Positions 24,554 through 32,413 of a DNA stretch of 33,979 nucleotides are shown here, piece by piece (within the stretch, counting starts at the first letter, position 1; each line of letters begins with the position of its first letter). Position numbers and translations under genes: made by a program. The notes below the pieces were generated by a model. The model made no database searches and was not told where the DNA came from. It saw only the letters and a list, made by a program, of their open reading frames with translations. The DNA lies in assembly GCA_945892755.1 (NCBI GenBank), contig CAMDDO010000033.1, positions 1-33,979 of the forward strand, in the 5' to 3' direction. This DNA comes from Rhizobium sp. Q54 (GTDB lineage: Bacteria > Pseudomonadota > Alphaproteobacteria > UBA828).

Positions 24554-25129
24554 ATGTCGACCTTCGAACTGAACAAAATCATTGGCGCGTGCCTCACGGC
24601 CGGCCTGATCGGCATGATCGCCTTCATGGTGCCGAAGCTCATCTTCGAGGAGCACGAAGGCACGGAGCAAGGTGGGACCGCCACGCACGTCGAGGCCGGC
24701 GCGGAGGCAGAGGGCGAAGCTGCTGCGGCCAAGGATGAGGCGCCAGACGCGGCCGAGGCCGCACCAGTCTCGCTCGGCGCGGCGATGGCCGCCGCCAACC
24801 CTGAGAACGGCGCCAAGGTCTTCAAGAAGTGCGCCGCGTGCCACACGGTCGAGAAGGGTGGCAAGGCGAAGGTCGGGCCGAATCTTTGGGGCATCACGAG
24901 CGCCAACGTGGCGTACATGGAAGGCTTCGCCTATTCGGAAGCGATGAAGGCGAAAGGCGGCCAGTGGAACCTCGACGCTCTCTATGCGTTCCTGGAAAGC
25001 CCTAAGGCCGCCGTCCCTGGTACCAAGATGGCGTTTGCCGGGTTGAAGAAATCGACTGACCGGGCCGACGTGCTGGCCTATCTGAACAGCCAAAGCGACG
25101 CACCGGCGCCGTTGCCGCCGGTCGAATAG
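24554..25129 (+). CDS. Membrane-anchored class I cytochrome c
   Basis: A 191-residue protein with an N-terminal uncleaved membrane anchor (residues about 8-30), an acidic Ala/Glu-rich linker (about 32-72) and a class I cytochrome c domain. Heme attachment is KKCAACHTVEKGG (Cys93, Cys96, His97); the sixth ligand is Met159 in GTKMAFAGL. This matches the alphaproteobacterial CycM/cytochrome c552 type, which carries electrons from the bc1 complex to terminal oxidases in the periplasm. ATG 24554 starts the anchor; the frame is open far upstream but only as a shadow of kdsB. The ribosome site is weak. It is convergent with the HprK-like gene. Confidence 0.92.
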   Translation: MSTFELNKIIGACLTAGLIGMIAFMVPKLIFEEHEGTEQGGTATHVEAGAEAEGEAAAAKDEAPDAAEAAPVSLGAAMAAANPENGAKVFKKCAACHTVEKGGKAKVGPNLWGITSANVAYMEGFAYSEAMKAKGGQWNLDALYAFLESPKAAVPGTKMAFAGLKKSTDRADVLAYLNSQSDAPAPLPPVE

Positions 25130-25141
25130 TCGCGCTCAAGT

Positions 25142-26038
25142 TCAGATTTCGGCTAAGAGGTCGAGCGCGGCGTCGATCTGATCCGGGCCGATCCTCAGGC
25201 GGTACAGGCTACCTTGGTCAGCTTGGCTCTTGATCAGGTGAACCACCGCGGTTGGATTGAAATCCGACGAAACGATGTTGCGCAGCGCGACCGAGAGCGC
25301 CGCACTCGGCTCGATCGCTTCGAGTTGGGTCTCGTCTGCCGTTCGCTCGACCTGAACCAACGCTCGGATCGGGCGTGTCTCGCCATAACTCAAGAAGCCG
25401 GGCAGCGTACGCGCCAGAATGATCCGCCGATCGGGCCCAACCGCGGCCTTTGCAAAGAGGTCCGAGGGAATGCCCGAGGCCAAGGCGGCGGCTTCGGCGT
25501 CGCCATGGCAACGCAGTTTCAGGCATCGGGGGAACGCCTGCACCGTCTGGCAGTCCGCTTCGAGTGCGACCCGATCGTCGCTGATCACCGTGAAGCCGCG
25601 GCGCCATGCCCGATAGAGCAGCGAGGTTTTGCCGGACTGCGCGGGCCCGTGGATAACCACGGTGCCACGGTCATGTTCGAACGCCGCGGCGTGGAACACC
25701 GTCCCCGCATAGGCCTCGATAAAGACCTGGCCGAGCGCCTCGAGGATCAAATAGGTCAGCTGGTCGTCACCCGCCGCCCAAGCCTGCCAGGCGCCGGTGC
25801 GTACGAGCGCGCCACCATCCTCACTGCGGACGCTCACCACCGCACCGTCTGAACTCGGCGACAACCGGTCTTCATGGCGCGCCGGGAGCGCGAGAAAGCG
25901 CTCGATCCGCTCGATCGTGGGCTGTTTGGTCGCTTCCAGATGGGCAGCGCAGCCATGCCAATCGAATGACACGATGGCGCCCGGTCCGCCCGTTTGGGCC
26001 ACCTCGGGTTCGTTACGCCTCGCCCTTCCGAGACTCAT
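25142..26038 (-). CDS. HprK-like P-loop kinase-family protein
   Basis: A 298-residue protein whose centre resembles the catalytic domain of HPr kinase. It has a FHAAAF strand, Walker A IHGPAQSGKTSLLYRAWRRG (129-148, Lys137), then FTVISDDRVAL with the acidic pair Asp154-Asp155 that acts as metal ligand/catalytic base in HprK. The N-terminal 110 residues are of unknown fold and there is no HPr-binding DRTU domain. HprK-related stand-alone proteins occur in proteobacteria near peptide-maturation or polysaccharide genes, with unproven substrates. No ptsH is in the window. The neighbour upstream on the same strand is a PPP-family phosphatase, which suggests an opposing pair. Kinase activity is inferred. 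Confidence 0.72.
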   Translation of the reverse strand: MSLGRARRNEPEVAQTGGPGAIVSFDWHGCAAHLEATKQPTIERIERFLALPARHEDRLSPSSDGAVVSVRSEDGGALVRTGAWQAWAAGDDQLTYLILEALGQVFIEAYAGTVFHAAAFEHDRGTVVIHGPAQSGKTSLLYRAWRRGFTVISDDRVALEADCQTVQAFPRCLKLRCHGDAEAAALASGIPSDLFAKAAVGPDRRIILARTLPGFLSYGETRPIRALVQVERTADETQLEAIEPSAALSVALRNIVSSDFNPTAVVHLIKSQADQGSLYRLRIGPDQIDAALDLLAEI

Positions 26039-26167
26039 TCGGCGACAACTCCGTCAATTCGAAGCCCAAAATCCTATGCGATTGACATTAGAATCGGCCA
26101 AAGGTCCAAGACTATACCGCCTATCACAATCGAGCCGTAATAAATCAGAGACCGGGGCCAAGGACAC

Positions 26168-26947
26168 TCAGGTTTGCAAGAGGCGTTGCGAGGCCGCCTC
26201 CAAGACGACACAGGTCAAACGGCCGGTGGCGAACGCGCCGGTGTCGAGGCCGATCCGGTTTCGGCACAGTTCTGCCTCCGGCGCGATCGTGTGGCCGTGC
26301 ACGACGACTTTGCCATGATCGGCCTCCGATCTCAGGAACTCATCGCGAATCCAGAGCAAGTCGTCGCGCGCCTGGGCGGCGAGCGGGACGCCCGGGCGGA
26401 TGCCGGCGTGAACGAACATGTAATCGCCGGCGACATGGGACGCCGGCAGGCCGGTCAGGAAATCCCGATGGCGCCGCGGCAGGCGAGATTTGAGCTCGTC
26501 CTGCAGGCGGCGCAAGGTCGCCGGCTCGTCGGCGTGACGCGGCGCGGCGACGCCATAGCTCCGCAACGTCTCGCTGCCGCCGTAATAGAGCCAGGTCGGG
26601 CCGACCGAAATATCGTCGAGAAAGCGCAACATCGACTCCTCGTGATTGCCGGCCAGCGCAACCAGGCGAATCGCCGGGCTGGCGAAATCGATCAGCCGGT
26701 CGAGCACGGCCGCGCTATTCGGGCCGCGATCGATGTAGTCGCCTAACGTCACGAGCGTGCAGAGGCCGGCCGGCCGATCTTTCGCATCAGCCAAGATCCG
26801 CTCGACCAGCCTGTCCAGCAAGTCGAGCCGGCCATGCACGTCACCGATCGCGTAGACCCGCGTACCCGGCGCGGCCTCGGCCGCCCGAGCGCCGACCATC
26901 GGCGTCGCCGATCGAGCCGTGGTTCGTGGGCGGCCAAGTCCAAACAT
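26168..26947 (-). CDS. PPP-family serine/threonine protein phosphatase / metallophosphoesterase
   Basis: A 259-residue phosphoesterase with the complete PPP signature: GDVHGR (35-40), GDYIDRG (69-75), GNHE (100-103), then VHAGIRPG and VVHGHT. These residues bind two metal ions. The spacing matches bacterial PrpA/lambda-type protein phosphatases and also ApaH-like diadenosine tetraphosphatases, so the substrate could be phosphoprotein or a nucleotide. The first 28 residues are a non-conserved extension and may not all be translated. It is the upstream partner of the HprK-like gene, with a 129-base gap that could hold a separate promoter. Confidence 0.85.
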   Translation of the reverse strand: MFGLGRPRTTARSATPMVGARAAEAAPGTRVYAIGDVHGRLDLLDRLVERILADAKDRPAGLCTLVTLGDYIDRGPNSAAVLDRLIDFASPAIRLVALAGNHEESMLRFLDDISVGPTWLYYGGSETLRSYGVAAPRHADEPATLRRLQDELKSRLPRRHRDFLTGLPASHVAGDYMFVHAGIRPGVPLAAQARDDLLWIRDEFLRSEADHGKVVVHGHTIAPEAELCRNRIGLDTGAFATGRLTCVVLEAASQRLLQT

Positions 26948-26970
26948 GATCGTCCGCGAGCTCCATTGGG

Positions 26971-29181
26971 TCAGTCCGAGGGCGTCCGACGTCCCGGCGG
27001 AGGAAGAACGTCGCGTTCGCCGCCGGGATTGTCGAACTTCGCCCAGCGCGCCCGCCCGCCGTGATTGTCGAGGCGATTGATCAACGCCGCAACAACGCCA
27101 CGCTCATAACGCTTGCCTGTCTCCCCGAGCAACACGTCAATCGCCGCGTCGATCGCGAGGCGCGGCCGGTAGGCCCGATCGCTGACCAGGCTGACAAAGG
27201 CATTGGCGACCGCGCAGACACGCGCGGTGGGCAAGATCGCCTCGCCGCCAATGCCCTTGGGCTCGCCGCTGCCGTCGACATGTTCCAGCATCTGCCGAAG
27301 CGTTTCGACCACCGGGCCGTCAAAGGCGACCCCGGCCAACAGGTCCGCGCTGGTCAAGACACTGGCATGGATCAGCTTTCGCTCTTCGGCGGTCAGCGGT
27401 CGGTTGGCCGTCAGAAGCTCCGCCGGCACGAAGATCTTGCCGAGGTTCATCAGCGAGCCGGCGATTTCCACGGTTTCCGTCAGCGTCGGCGCAAGATCCA
27501 TCTCCTCGGCGATCGCCTTCGCGACTTCCGCGACACGCATTGAATGGTTGGCCGAATAGGGGTCGCGTCGATCGACCACGCTCAACAAGATGTTGACCAG
27601 GTCGCGCAACCCACGCGCGCGCTTTTCGCGTTCGGTGATCGCTTCGGTGATGTCCTCATTGACGAGCAGCACCGAGCGCGGAATTCCGAAGGCTTCGCTG
27701 AGCGGAATATGCACCGACTGTACGACGCGCGCGTGGCCGTCGCCTTCGATCTGGTGGGTCTCCCTCACCGGGGTGCCGGTCTCCAGCGCCTGCCTGTTAT
27801 GGGCGTCGATGCGGCGGGCCGCGACAGGCCCAAACAGGGCAGCGAGGGCTTTGCCGATTAGCTCGGACGGCTCTAGTTTTACCGCTTGTGCCAGCGTGCG
27901 ATTGCCGTAGCGCACGACGCCCTTTTCATCGACGATCGCAATATCGTTTGGCTGAGAGTCGGTTACGAGTGTCAGAAAACGCTGGTGACGATCATGGCGC
28001 TGGGCGAGCGCGCGGAAGCGGGCTGCCGCTTCGCCAGCGCGCCGCGAGCTGGCGTGGAACCAGACCGCGATCAATGCGGCGCTGACCACGCCGATGATCA
28101 GAAAAAACGCGATCAGCAGGCGCTGGCGGCGGGCGTCCGATTCGGCCAGGGCTTCCTCGCGGTCGATCTTGTAGATCAGCACCCAGGGCATGCCGGTAAC
28201 TTTGCGCGATGTCGTCAGCACCTCATCGTCGCGATAGTCGCGCTTGATGGCGAAGCCGCCCGGCGTCGAGACGGCATAGGCCTCGGCAAGATCGGGGGTG
28301 TCGAGCGCGAGAGCATGTTCGAGCGGCTTCGCGGCGACTGGAATAGGCGAGAGAAAGCGCACGACTGCGCCTTCCTGGCGAACCAGCAGGGCTTCTGCCG
28401 TCGCCTCCGTCGCGCCGGGTTGCTTGAGCCGTGGGAAGAGTTCGGTCTCGATCAATTTGACGCCGATGACATAGCCGATCAGCGCGTCATCGCCGCCGTC
28501 CGATTGCAAGGCGCGCACCGGCGTCATGAAGCCCATGGTCGGCGCGCCGCCAAGGCCGGCATAGACATCGATCAGGCCATGCGCGCCTTTGGGCGTCGTG
28601 CGCAAGACCTCGCTCAGTTTTGCGTCGATCACCGGCATGCCCGGGGTCGCGACCAGGAGACGGCCTGAAGCGTCAAGCAGCGCGATGCCGGCGCTGCCCT
28701 CGCGCGTGACGTCGGCGGCGATTTCAGGTCCGGTGACTGGCCCAGTGAACCCGGCTTGATCGGCGGTCGCGATCAGCAGGTTTCGCAAATAGCTGCGTTC
28801 CGCGGGCTCGTCGGCAATCGCCTCGGTGTCGCCACCGGCCAGGGCGAGCTGCGTCATGTAGAGTTTCAGCGAGGTATTGGCCGCGAGCTCATCGAGCGTC
28901 TGATATTGGGCGCCGACCCATTGATCGACCGCTTCCAGGCGGCTTTCGATCACAATGCCGAGCCGGTCTTGCCAGGCGCGCATGTCGCGCTCGGCCTCGG
29001 CCGCGCCGAAGCGCAAAACGAAAAAGACGCCGACGCCAATGCCGATCAGCAGAAGGCCTATCGCAAAAAGGGCGCGCCGATCGAAACGGCGCCACGGGAC
29101 GGTCATGTCGCCGTCCAGAAGATCGCTAGGGGACACCGAGACCACGCGCCTACCTCGCTCTTGCTCAACGCTGGCGGCCAT
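26971..29181 (-). CDS. Cache-like / PAS / degenerate HD-GYP membrane sensor protein
   Basis: A 736-residue protein. A membrane helix (38-58), an extracytoplasmic dCache-like sensor (about 60-350) and a second helix (355-377) are followed by a PAS domain (about 400-515) and a C-terminal HD-GYP-like domain (525-700). The HD-GYP domain keeps His546 (NHSMRVA), Gly-Lys (581-582), His605 and DGSGEP (636-641). It has lost most metal ligands: the HD pair is Met578-Asn579, the HHE motif reads Met631-Leu632-Glu633, and the late Asp is Asn660. It is therefore probably not an active c-di-GMP phosphodiesterase but a sensor or binding protein. It is divergent from a LapG-like peptidase, with a CtrA-type box 16 bases upstream of the start. 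Confidence 0.85.
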   Translation of the reverse strand: MAASVEQERGRRVVSVSPSDLLDGDMTVPWRRFDRRALFAIGLLLIGIGVGVFFVLRFGAAEAERDMRAWQDRLGIVIESRLEAVDQWVGAQYQTLDELAANTSLKLYMTQLALAGGDTEAIADEPAERSYLRNLLIATADQAGFTGPVTGPEIAADVTREGSAGIALLDASGRLLVATPGMPVIDAKLSEVLRTTPKGAHGLIDVYAGLGGAPTMGFMTPVRALQSDGGDDALIGYVIGVKLIETELFPRLKQPGATEATAEALLVRQEGAVVRFLSPIPVAAKPLEHALALDTPDLAEAYAVSTPGGFAIKRDYRDDEVLTTSRKVTGMPWVLIYKIDREEALAESDARRQRLLIAFFLIIGVVSAALIAVWFHASSRRAGEAAARFRALAQRHDRHQRFLTLVTDSQPNDIAIVDEKGVVRYGNRTLAQAVKLEPSELIGKALAALFGPVAARRIDAHNRQALETGTPVRETHQIEGDGHARVVQSVHIPLSEAFGIPRSVLLVNEDITEAITEREKRARGLRDLVNILLSVVDRRDPYSANHSMRVAEVAKAIAEEMDLAPTLTETVEIAGSLMNLGKIFVPAELLTANRPLTAEERKLIHASVLTSADLLAGVAFDGPVVETLRQMLEHVDGSGEPKGIGGEAILPTARVCAVANAFVSLVSDRAYRPRLAIDAAIDVLLGETGKRYERGVVAALINRLDNHGGRARWAKFDNPGGERDVLPPPGRRTPSD

Positions 29182-29196
29182 CGAACACCATCCGGG

Positions 29197-29212
29197 TTAA
29201 GGCGGCGTTAAC
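29197..29212. promoter_or_regulatory. CtrA-type binding site
   Basis: TTAAGGCGGCGTTAAC matches the full CtrA consensus TTAA-N7-TTAAC without a mismatch, and is extended to the palindrome GGTTAA-N7-TTAACC (29195-29213). CtrA is the alphaproteobacterial cell-cycle and motility response regulator. The site lies between the divergent sensor gene (start 29181) and the LapG-like gene (start 29346), so it could control either or both. A half site TTAAG is at 29282. Confidence 0.6.
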
Positions 29213-29345
29213 CAACATTGGAGCGTAACCGTCGAAAAGGATTGGCCGAACAGCCCATAAAGACATTCGCGAAAGCAATCGTTAAGCGTCCCCCCGGCAT
29301 ACTCGCCTGAGGAGGCTGCTCTCGCGAGCCAAGGGATTTTGGGTC

Positions 29346-30038
29346 ATGCAACGTCGGATCTTTACCCGCCAGCGTCGCCGTCGCTCCGCCAAGCGAGCGG
29401 TGGTCGCGTTCGTCTTCGGCCTCGCCTTGCTATTCGCCTTCATGCCACGCGAAGCGGAGCCGGCGGTCTACCCGAAACTCTTCGGCACCAACGAAACCCG
29501 CAGCGACAATTTGCAGCCGTTCCCCAAATGGACCGGCGTCATCGGCCGATATTTCAAGGAACACGACATTCCGGACGGCAAATGCGATAGCGCCAAGTTC
29601 AACAAGTGCCATCTCGCCGAGTGGAAGGCGTTTCTGGTCAAGATCAAAGGCGAATCGAAATTGCGCCAGATCGAGCTCATCAACCGGCGCATGAATCAAT
29701 CGCCCTATATCCCCGATATCCGCAATTACGGCGTTGACGATTATTGGGCGACGCCCAAGCAGTTTCTCTATCGCGATGGCGATTGCGAGGACTACGCGAT
29801 CGCGAAATACATGTCGCTGCGCACGCTCGGCTATACGCCGGACGACCTTCGTCTGGTCGTGCTGCAGGACAACAATCTGCGAATCGCCCACGCCGTGCTG
29901 GTCGTCTATGTCGACGGAACGGCGATGGTGCTCGACAACCAGATCAAGCAGGTCGTCGAGCATTCGCGCATTCGTCACTACAGCCCGTATTATTCGATCA
30001 ACGAGTCCGCCTGGTGGCTTCATAAGAAGCTGAGATAG
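29346..30038 (+). CDS. Bacterial transglutaminase-like cysteine peptidase (BTLCP, LapG-like)
   Basis: A 230-residue protein with a highly basic N-terminus and a hydrophobic segment (17-33) that acts as a signal or anchor. The mature BTLCP (DUF920, peptidase C93) domain has catalytic Cys147 in RDGDCEDYAIAKY, His182 in RIAHAVLVVY and Asp197 in MVLDNQI. The family prototype LapG is a periplasmic Ca-dependent protease that releases the adhesin LapA and is held by the c-di-GMP receptor LapD. No LapA-like adhesin or LapD is in the window; the adjacent c-di-GMP-type sensor may belong to the same circuit. Cys80 and Cys88 could form a disulfide. Substrate unknown. Confidence 0.88.
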   Translation: MQRRIFTRQRRRRSAKRAVVAFVFGLALLFAFMPREAEPAVYPKLFGTNETRSDNLQPFPKWTGVIGRYFKEHDIPDGKCDSAKFNKCHLAEWKAFLVKIKGESKLRQIELINRRMNQSPYIPDIRNYGVDDYWATPKQFLYRDGDCEDYAIAKYMSLRTLGYTPDDLRLVVLQDNNLRIAHAVLVVYVDGTAMVLDNQIKQVVEHSRIRHYSPYYSINESAWWLHKKLR

Positions 30039-30072
30039 GCGCCACGCGCCGTCTCTTTACCGACCAGGTTCC

Positions 30073-30093
30073 GGCGGCCTACAGTCGGCCGCC
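30073..30093. terminator. GC-rich hairpin after the LapG-like gene
   Basis: GGCGGCC (30073-30079) and GGCCGCC (30087-30093) form a perfect 7-base-pair stem with a 7-base loop, 35 bases past the stop. There is no T-run after it, so it is a possible terminator or attenuator ahead of manC. Confidence 0.4.
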
Positions 30094-30158
30094 ATGCGAC
30101 ACCCAACGCGTTTCGAAATCGCGCAATCGGCGTCATGCGCGGCGCCGTGGAAGCGCCC

Positions 30159-31580
30159 ATGGCGCTGATCAGGCCGATTCTGCTGTCTGGCGGCGCGGGC
30201 ACGCGACTATGGCCGCTCTCGCGCGCCGACGAACCAAAACAGCTCCTGCCGCTCGTCACGCCGAACAGCCTGTTACAGGAGACCGCGCGGCGCTTCGTCG
30301 CCCCGGGTTTCGCGCCACCCATGGTGGTCTGCAATGAGGCGCATCGCTTCATCATCGCCGAGCAGATGCGCCAGATTGGCATCGCGCCGGCCTCGATCGT
30401 GCTCGAGCCGGTGGCGCGCAATACGGCACCGGCCGCCGCGGTCGCCGCGTTGATTGCGCTCAGGGAGGCCACGGACGCGGTCATTCTGTTGGCGCCGTCC
30501 GATCATGTCATCGCCGATCCCGCCGCCCTGCGTCGCGCGATTTCGCAAGCGCACCCCTTGGTTGAGCAGGGTCGGCTCGTCACCTTTGGAGTGCCGGCGC
30601 GCACGCCTCACACAGGCTACGGCTATCTCCGACGCGGCGCGGCATTGGCGCATGGTGCCTTCGCGCTCGATGCTTTCATCGAGAAACCGACCAAAGTCGT
30701 CGCAAGGACGCTGGTCGCCAGCGGCGATCATTTATGGAATAGCGGCCTCTTCTTGTTCGGTGCCAAGGCCTACCTCGATGAATTGGCGCAGGCCCGCCCG
30801 GCCATGGTGGCGCGTTGCCGCGAGGCCCTTGAGACCGCGACGAGCGATCTCGATTTCCTCCGGCTCGCGCGGGCGCCCTATGAGGCGATCGAGGCCGAAT
30901 CGATCGACTACGCCGTGATGGAGCACACGCGCCACGCCGCGGTCATGCCCATCGATGTCGGTTGGAACGATGTGGGTTCGTGGCGCGCGCTGCATGGGCT
31001 TGGCGCAAAGGACGCCGATGGCAACGTCTCGCTCGGCGATGTTGTGCTCGAGAGCACGCGCAACAGCTATGTGCGGAGCGAAGGGCCGCTCGTTGTGGCG
31101 CTTGGCCTCGACGACGCCGTGGTCGTGGCGACCGGCGACGTCGTATTAGTCGCCAAGTCCGACGCGCTCGACGGGGTGCGCGGCGTGGTTGAACGATTGG
31201 GGCGGGCGGGGCGGCCTGAAGTGCGCAGCCACGCCACGGTTCATCGGCCGTGGGGCAGCTATGAGGACATCAAATCGGGCCCGCGCTACAAGGTAAAATT
31301 ACTTCGCGTCAAACCGGGCGCGGCGCTTTCGCTGCAATATCACGATCGACGCGCCGAGCATTGGGTGGTGGTAGGCGGCGAGGCACACATCACGCGCGAT
31401 GACGAGACCATCGTGCTCAAGCCCGACCAATCGCTCTATGTGCCGGTCGGCGCGCGGCATCGCCTGGCCAATCCAGGCGCACAGCCGCTCGCGGTGATCG
31501 AGGTGCAGACCGGCGACTATCTCGCGGAGGACGATATCACCCGCCTCGACGATCGCTATGGGCGTGGCAACGGTACTTAA
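30159..31580 (+). CDS. manC: Mannose-1-phosphate guanylyltransferase / mannose-6-phosphate isomerase
   Basis: A bifunctional enzyme of about 473 residues that makes GDP-mannose for surface polysaccharides. The N-terminal nucleotidyltransferase shows LSGGAGTRLWPLSR (9-22), the FIEKP motif, LWNSGLFLF and PIDVGWNDVGSW. The C-terminal type II phosphomannose isomerase is a cupin with HRPWGSYE, LSLQYHDRRAEHW (metal-site histidines) and VGARHRLANPG. I start at ATG 30159 with GGAAG nearby; ATG 30135 would add eight residues. It is monocistronic here and shares its final four bases with the convergent BKACE gene. GDP-mannose could feed LPS or exopolysaccharide. Confidence 0.94.
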   Translation: MALIRPILLSGGAGTRLWPLSRADEPKQLLPLVTPNSLLQETARRFVAPGFAPPMVVCNEAHRFIIAEQMRQIGIAPASIVLEPVARNTAPAAAVAALIALREATDAVILLAPSDHVIADPAALRRAISQAHPLVEQGRLVTFGVPARTPHTGYGYLRRGAALAHGAFALDAFIEKPTKVVARTLVASGDHLWNSGLFLFGAKAYLDELAQARPAMVARCREALETATSDLDFLRLARAPYEAIEAESIDYAVMEHTRHAAVMPIDVGWNDVGSWRALHGLGAKDADGNVSLGDVVLESTRNSYVRSEGPLVVALGLDDAVVVATGDVVLVAKSDALDGVRGVVERLGRAGRPEVRSHATVHRPWGSYEDIKSGPRYKVKLLRVKPGAALSLQYHDRRAEHWVVVGGEAHITRDDETIVLKPDQSLYVPVGARHRLANPGAQPLAVIEVQTGDYLAEDDITRLDDRYGRGNGT

Positions 31581-32413
31581 AGAGAGAACAACGCGCGCGC
31601 CGCGTCGGCATCGGCAACCGCGCGGCCGATGCGGCGGGCATCAGCCGCGCTTTGAGCGATCAACGCCGCGTTATCCGTCGCGCGGCCGCCATCATGTAGA
31701 AAGAAGTTATTCTCAAAGCCCAGCCGGGCATGGCCACCCATCGCCATCGCGGCAAGCGCGCAAGCCCCTTCGCGCAGGCCGAAGGCACACATGCTCCAAA
31801 CGAAGCCGAGGCCGTCGCCGAGAAAGGGCAGCAGGTCGACCGGCTTGCTTTGCCCGTCCGACGAATAGCGCCCGAGCACAAAAAGTACCGAGGGCCGCGC
31901 ACCAGGAATCAAGCCGCGCTTCTTCAATTCGAGAAAGCGCGCGAGATCGTTCGTGTCATAGAGGATGTACTGAATCATCGTGCGCTCGCGATAAAGCCAG
32001 TCGAGCAATTTCGCGGTCTCGCTCTCGCTGGCCTGATCGGGCAAGAATTCGCGCGGCGCGACCGTTATGGCTTCGGGCTTCAGCGCATAAGCGAACGCGA
32101 TCTGCGCGTCGCGTTGATAACGCCCGGCCTGCTCGGTGGTGGCCTGCAGGATCAGGCGATCGCCGCACAATTTACGGATCGCCGCGATGGCTTCGCGACT
32201 GGCCTCGGCATCCAAGAGGTGCTTGCCGTCTTTATCGCGGGTGTGGAAGTGGATCATTGCCGCGCCTGCCTCCATCGCGGCCTTGGCGGTCTCGGCCACC
32301 TCAGCGTTCGTAATCGGTAGTTTCGGATGATCGGCCTTAGTGCGCCGTGCGCCATTGGGCGCGACCGAAAGAATGGCGGGCTCAACCCAGCCCGCGCCAG
32401 GATTCTCGGTCAT
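31577..32413 (-). CDS. Beta-keto acid cleavage enzyme (BKACE, DUF849)
   Basis: A 278-residue TIM-barrel enzyme of the BKACE family, whose founder Kce cleaves 3-keto-5-aminohexanoate with acetyl-CoA to give acetoacetate and a CoA thioester. Zinc ligands are visible: His55 and His57 in MIHFHTRD, and Glu234 in HARLGFENN. The N-terminal APNGARRTKADHPKLPIT segment is typical. The family acts on many beta-keto acids (for example dehydrocarnitine, beta-ketoadipate), so the substrate is open. Its ATG overlaps the upstream aminotransferase stop as ATGA, a strong operon sign. An aminotransferase feeding a beta-keto acid to a BKACE is the simplest reading. Confidence 0.9.
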   Translation of the reverse strand: MTENPGAGWVEPAILSVAPNGARRTKADHPKLPITNAEVAETAKAAMEAGAAMIHFHTRDKDGKHLLDAEASREAIAAIRKLCGDRLILQATTEQAGRYQRDAQIAFAYALKPEAITVAPREFLPDQASESETAKLLDWLYRERTMIQYILYDTNDLARFLELKKRGLIPGARPSVLFVLGRYSSDGQSKPVDLLPFLGDGLGFVWSMCAFGLREGACALAAMAMGGHARLGFENNFFLHDGGRATDNAALIAQSAADARRIGRAVADADAARALFSL

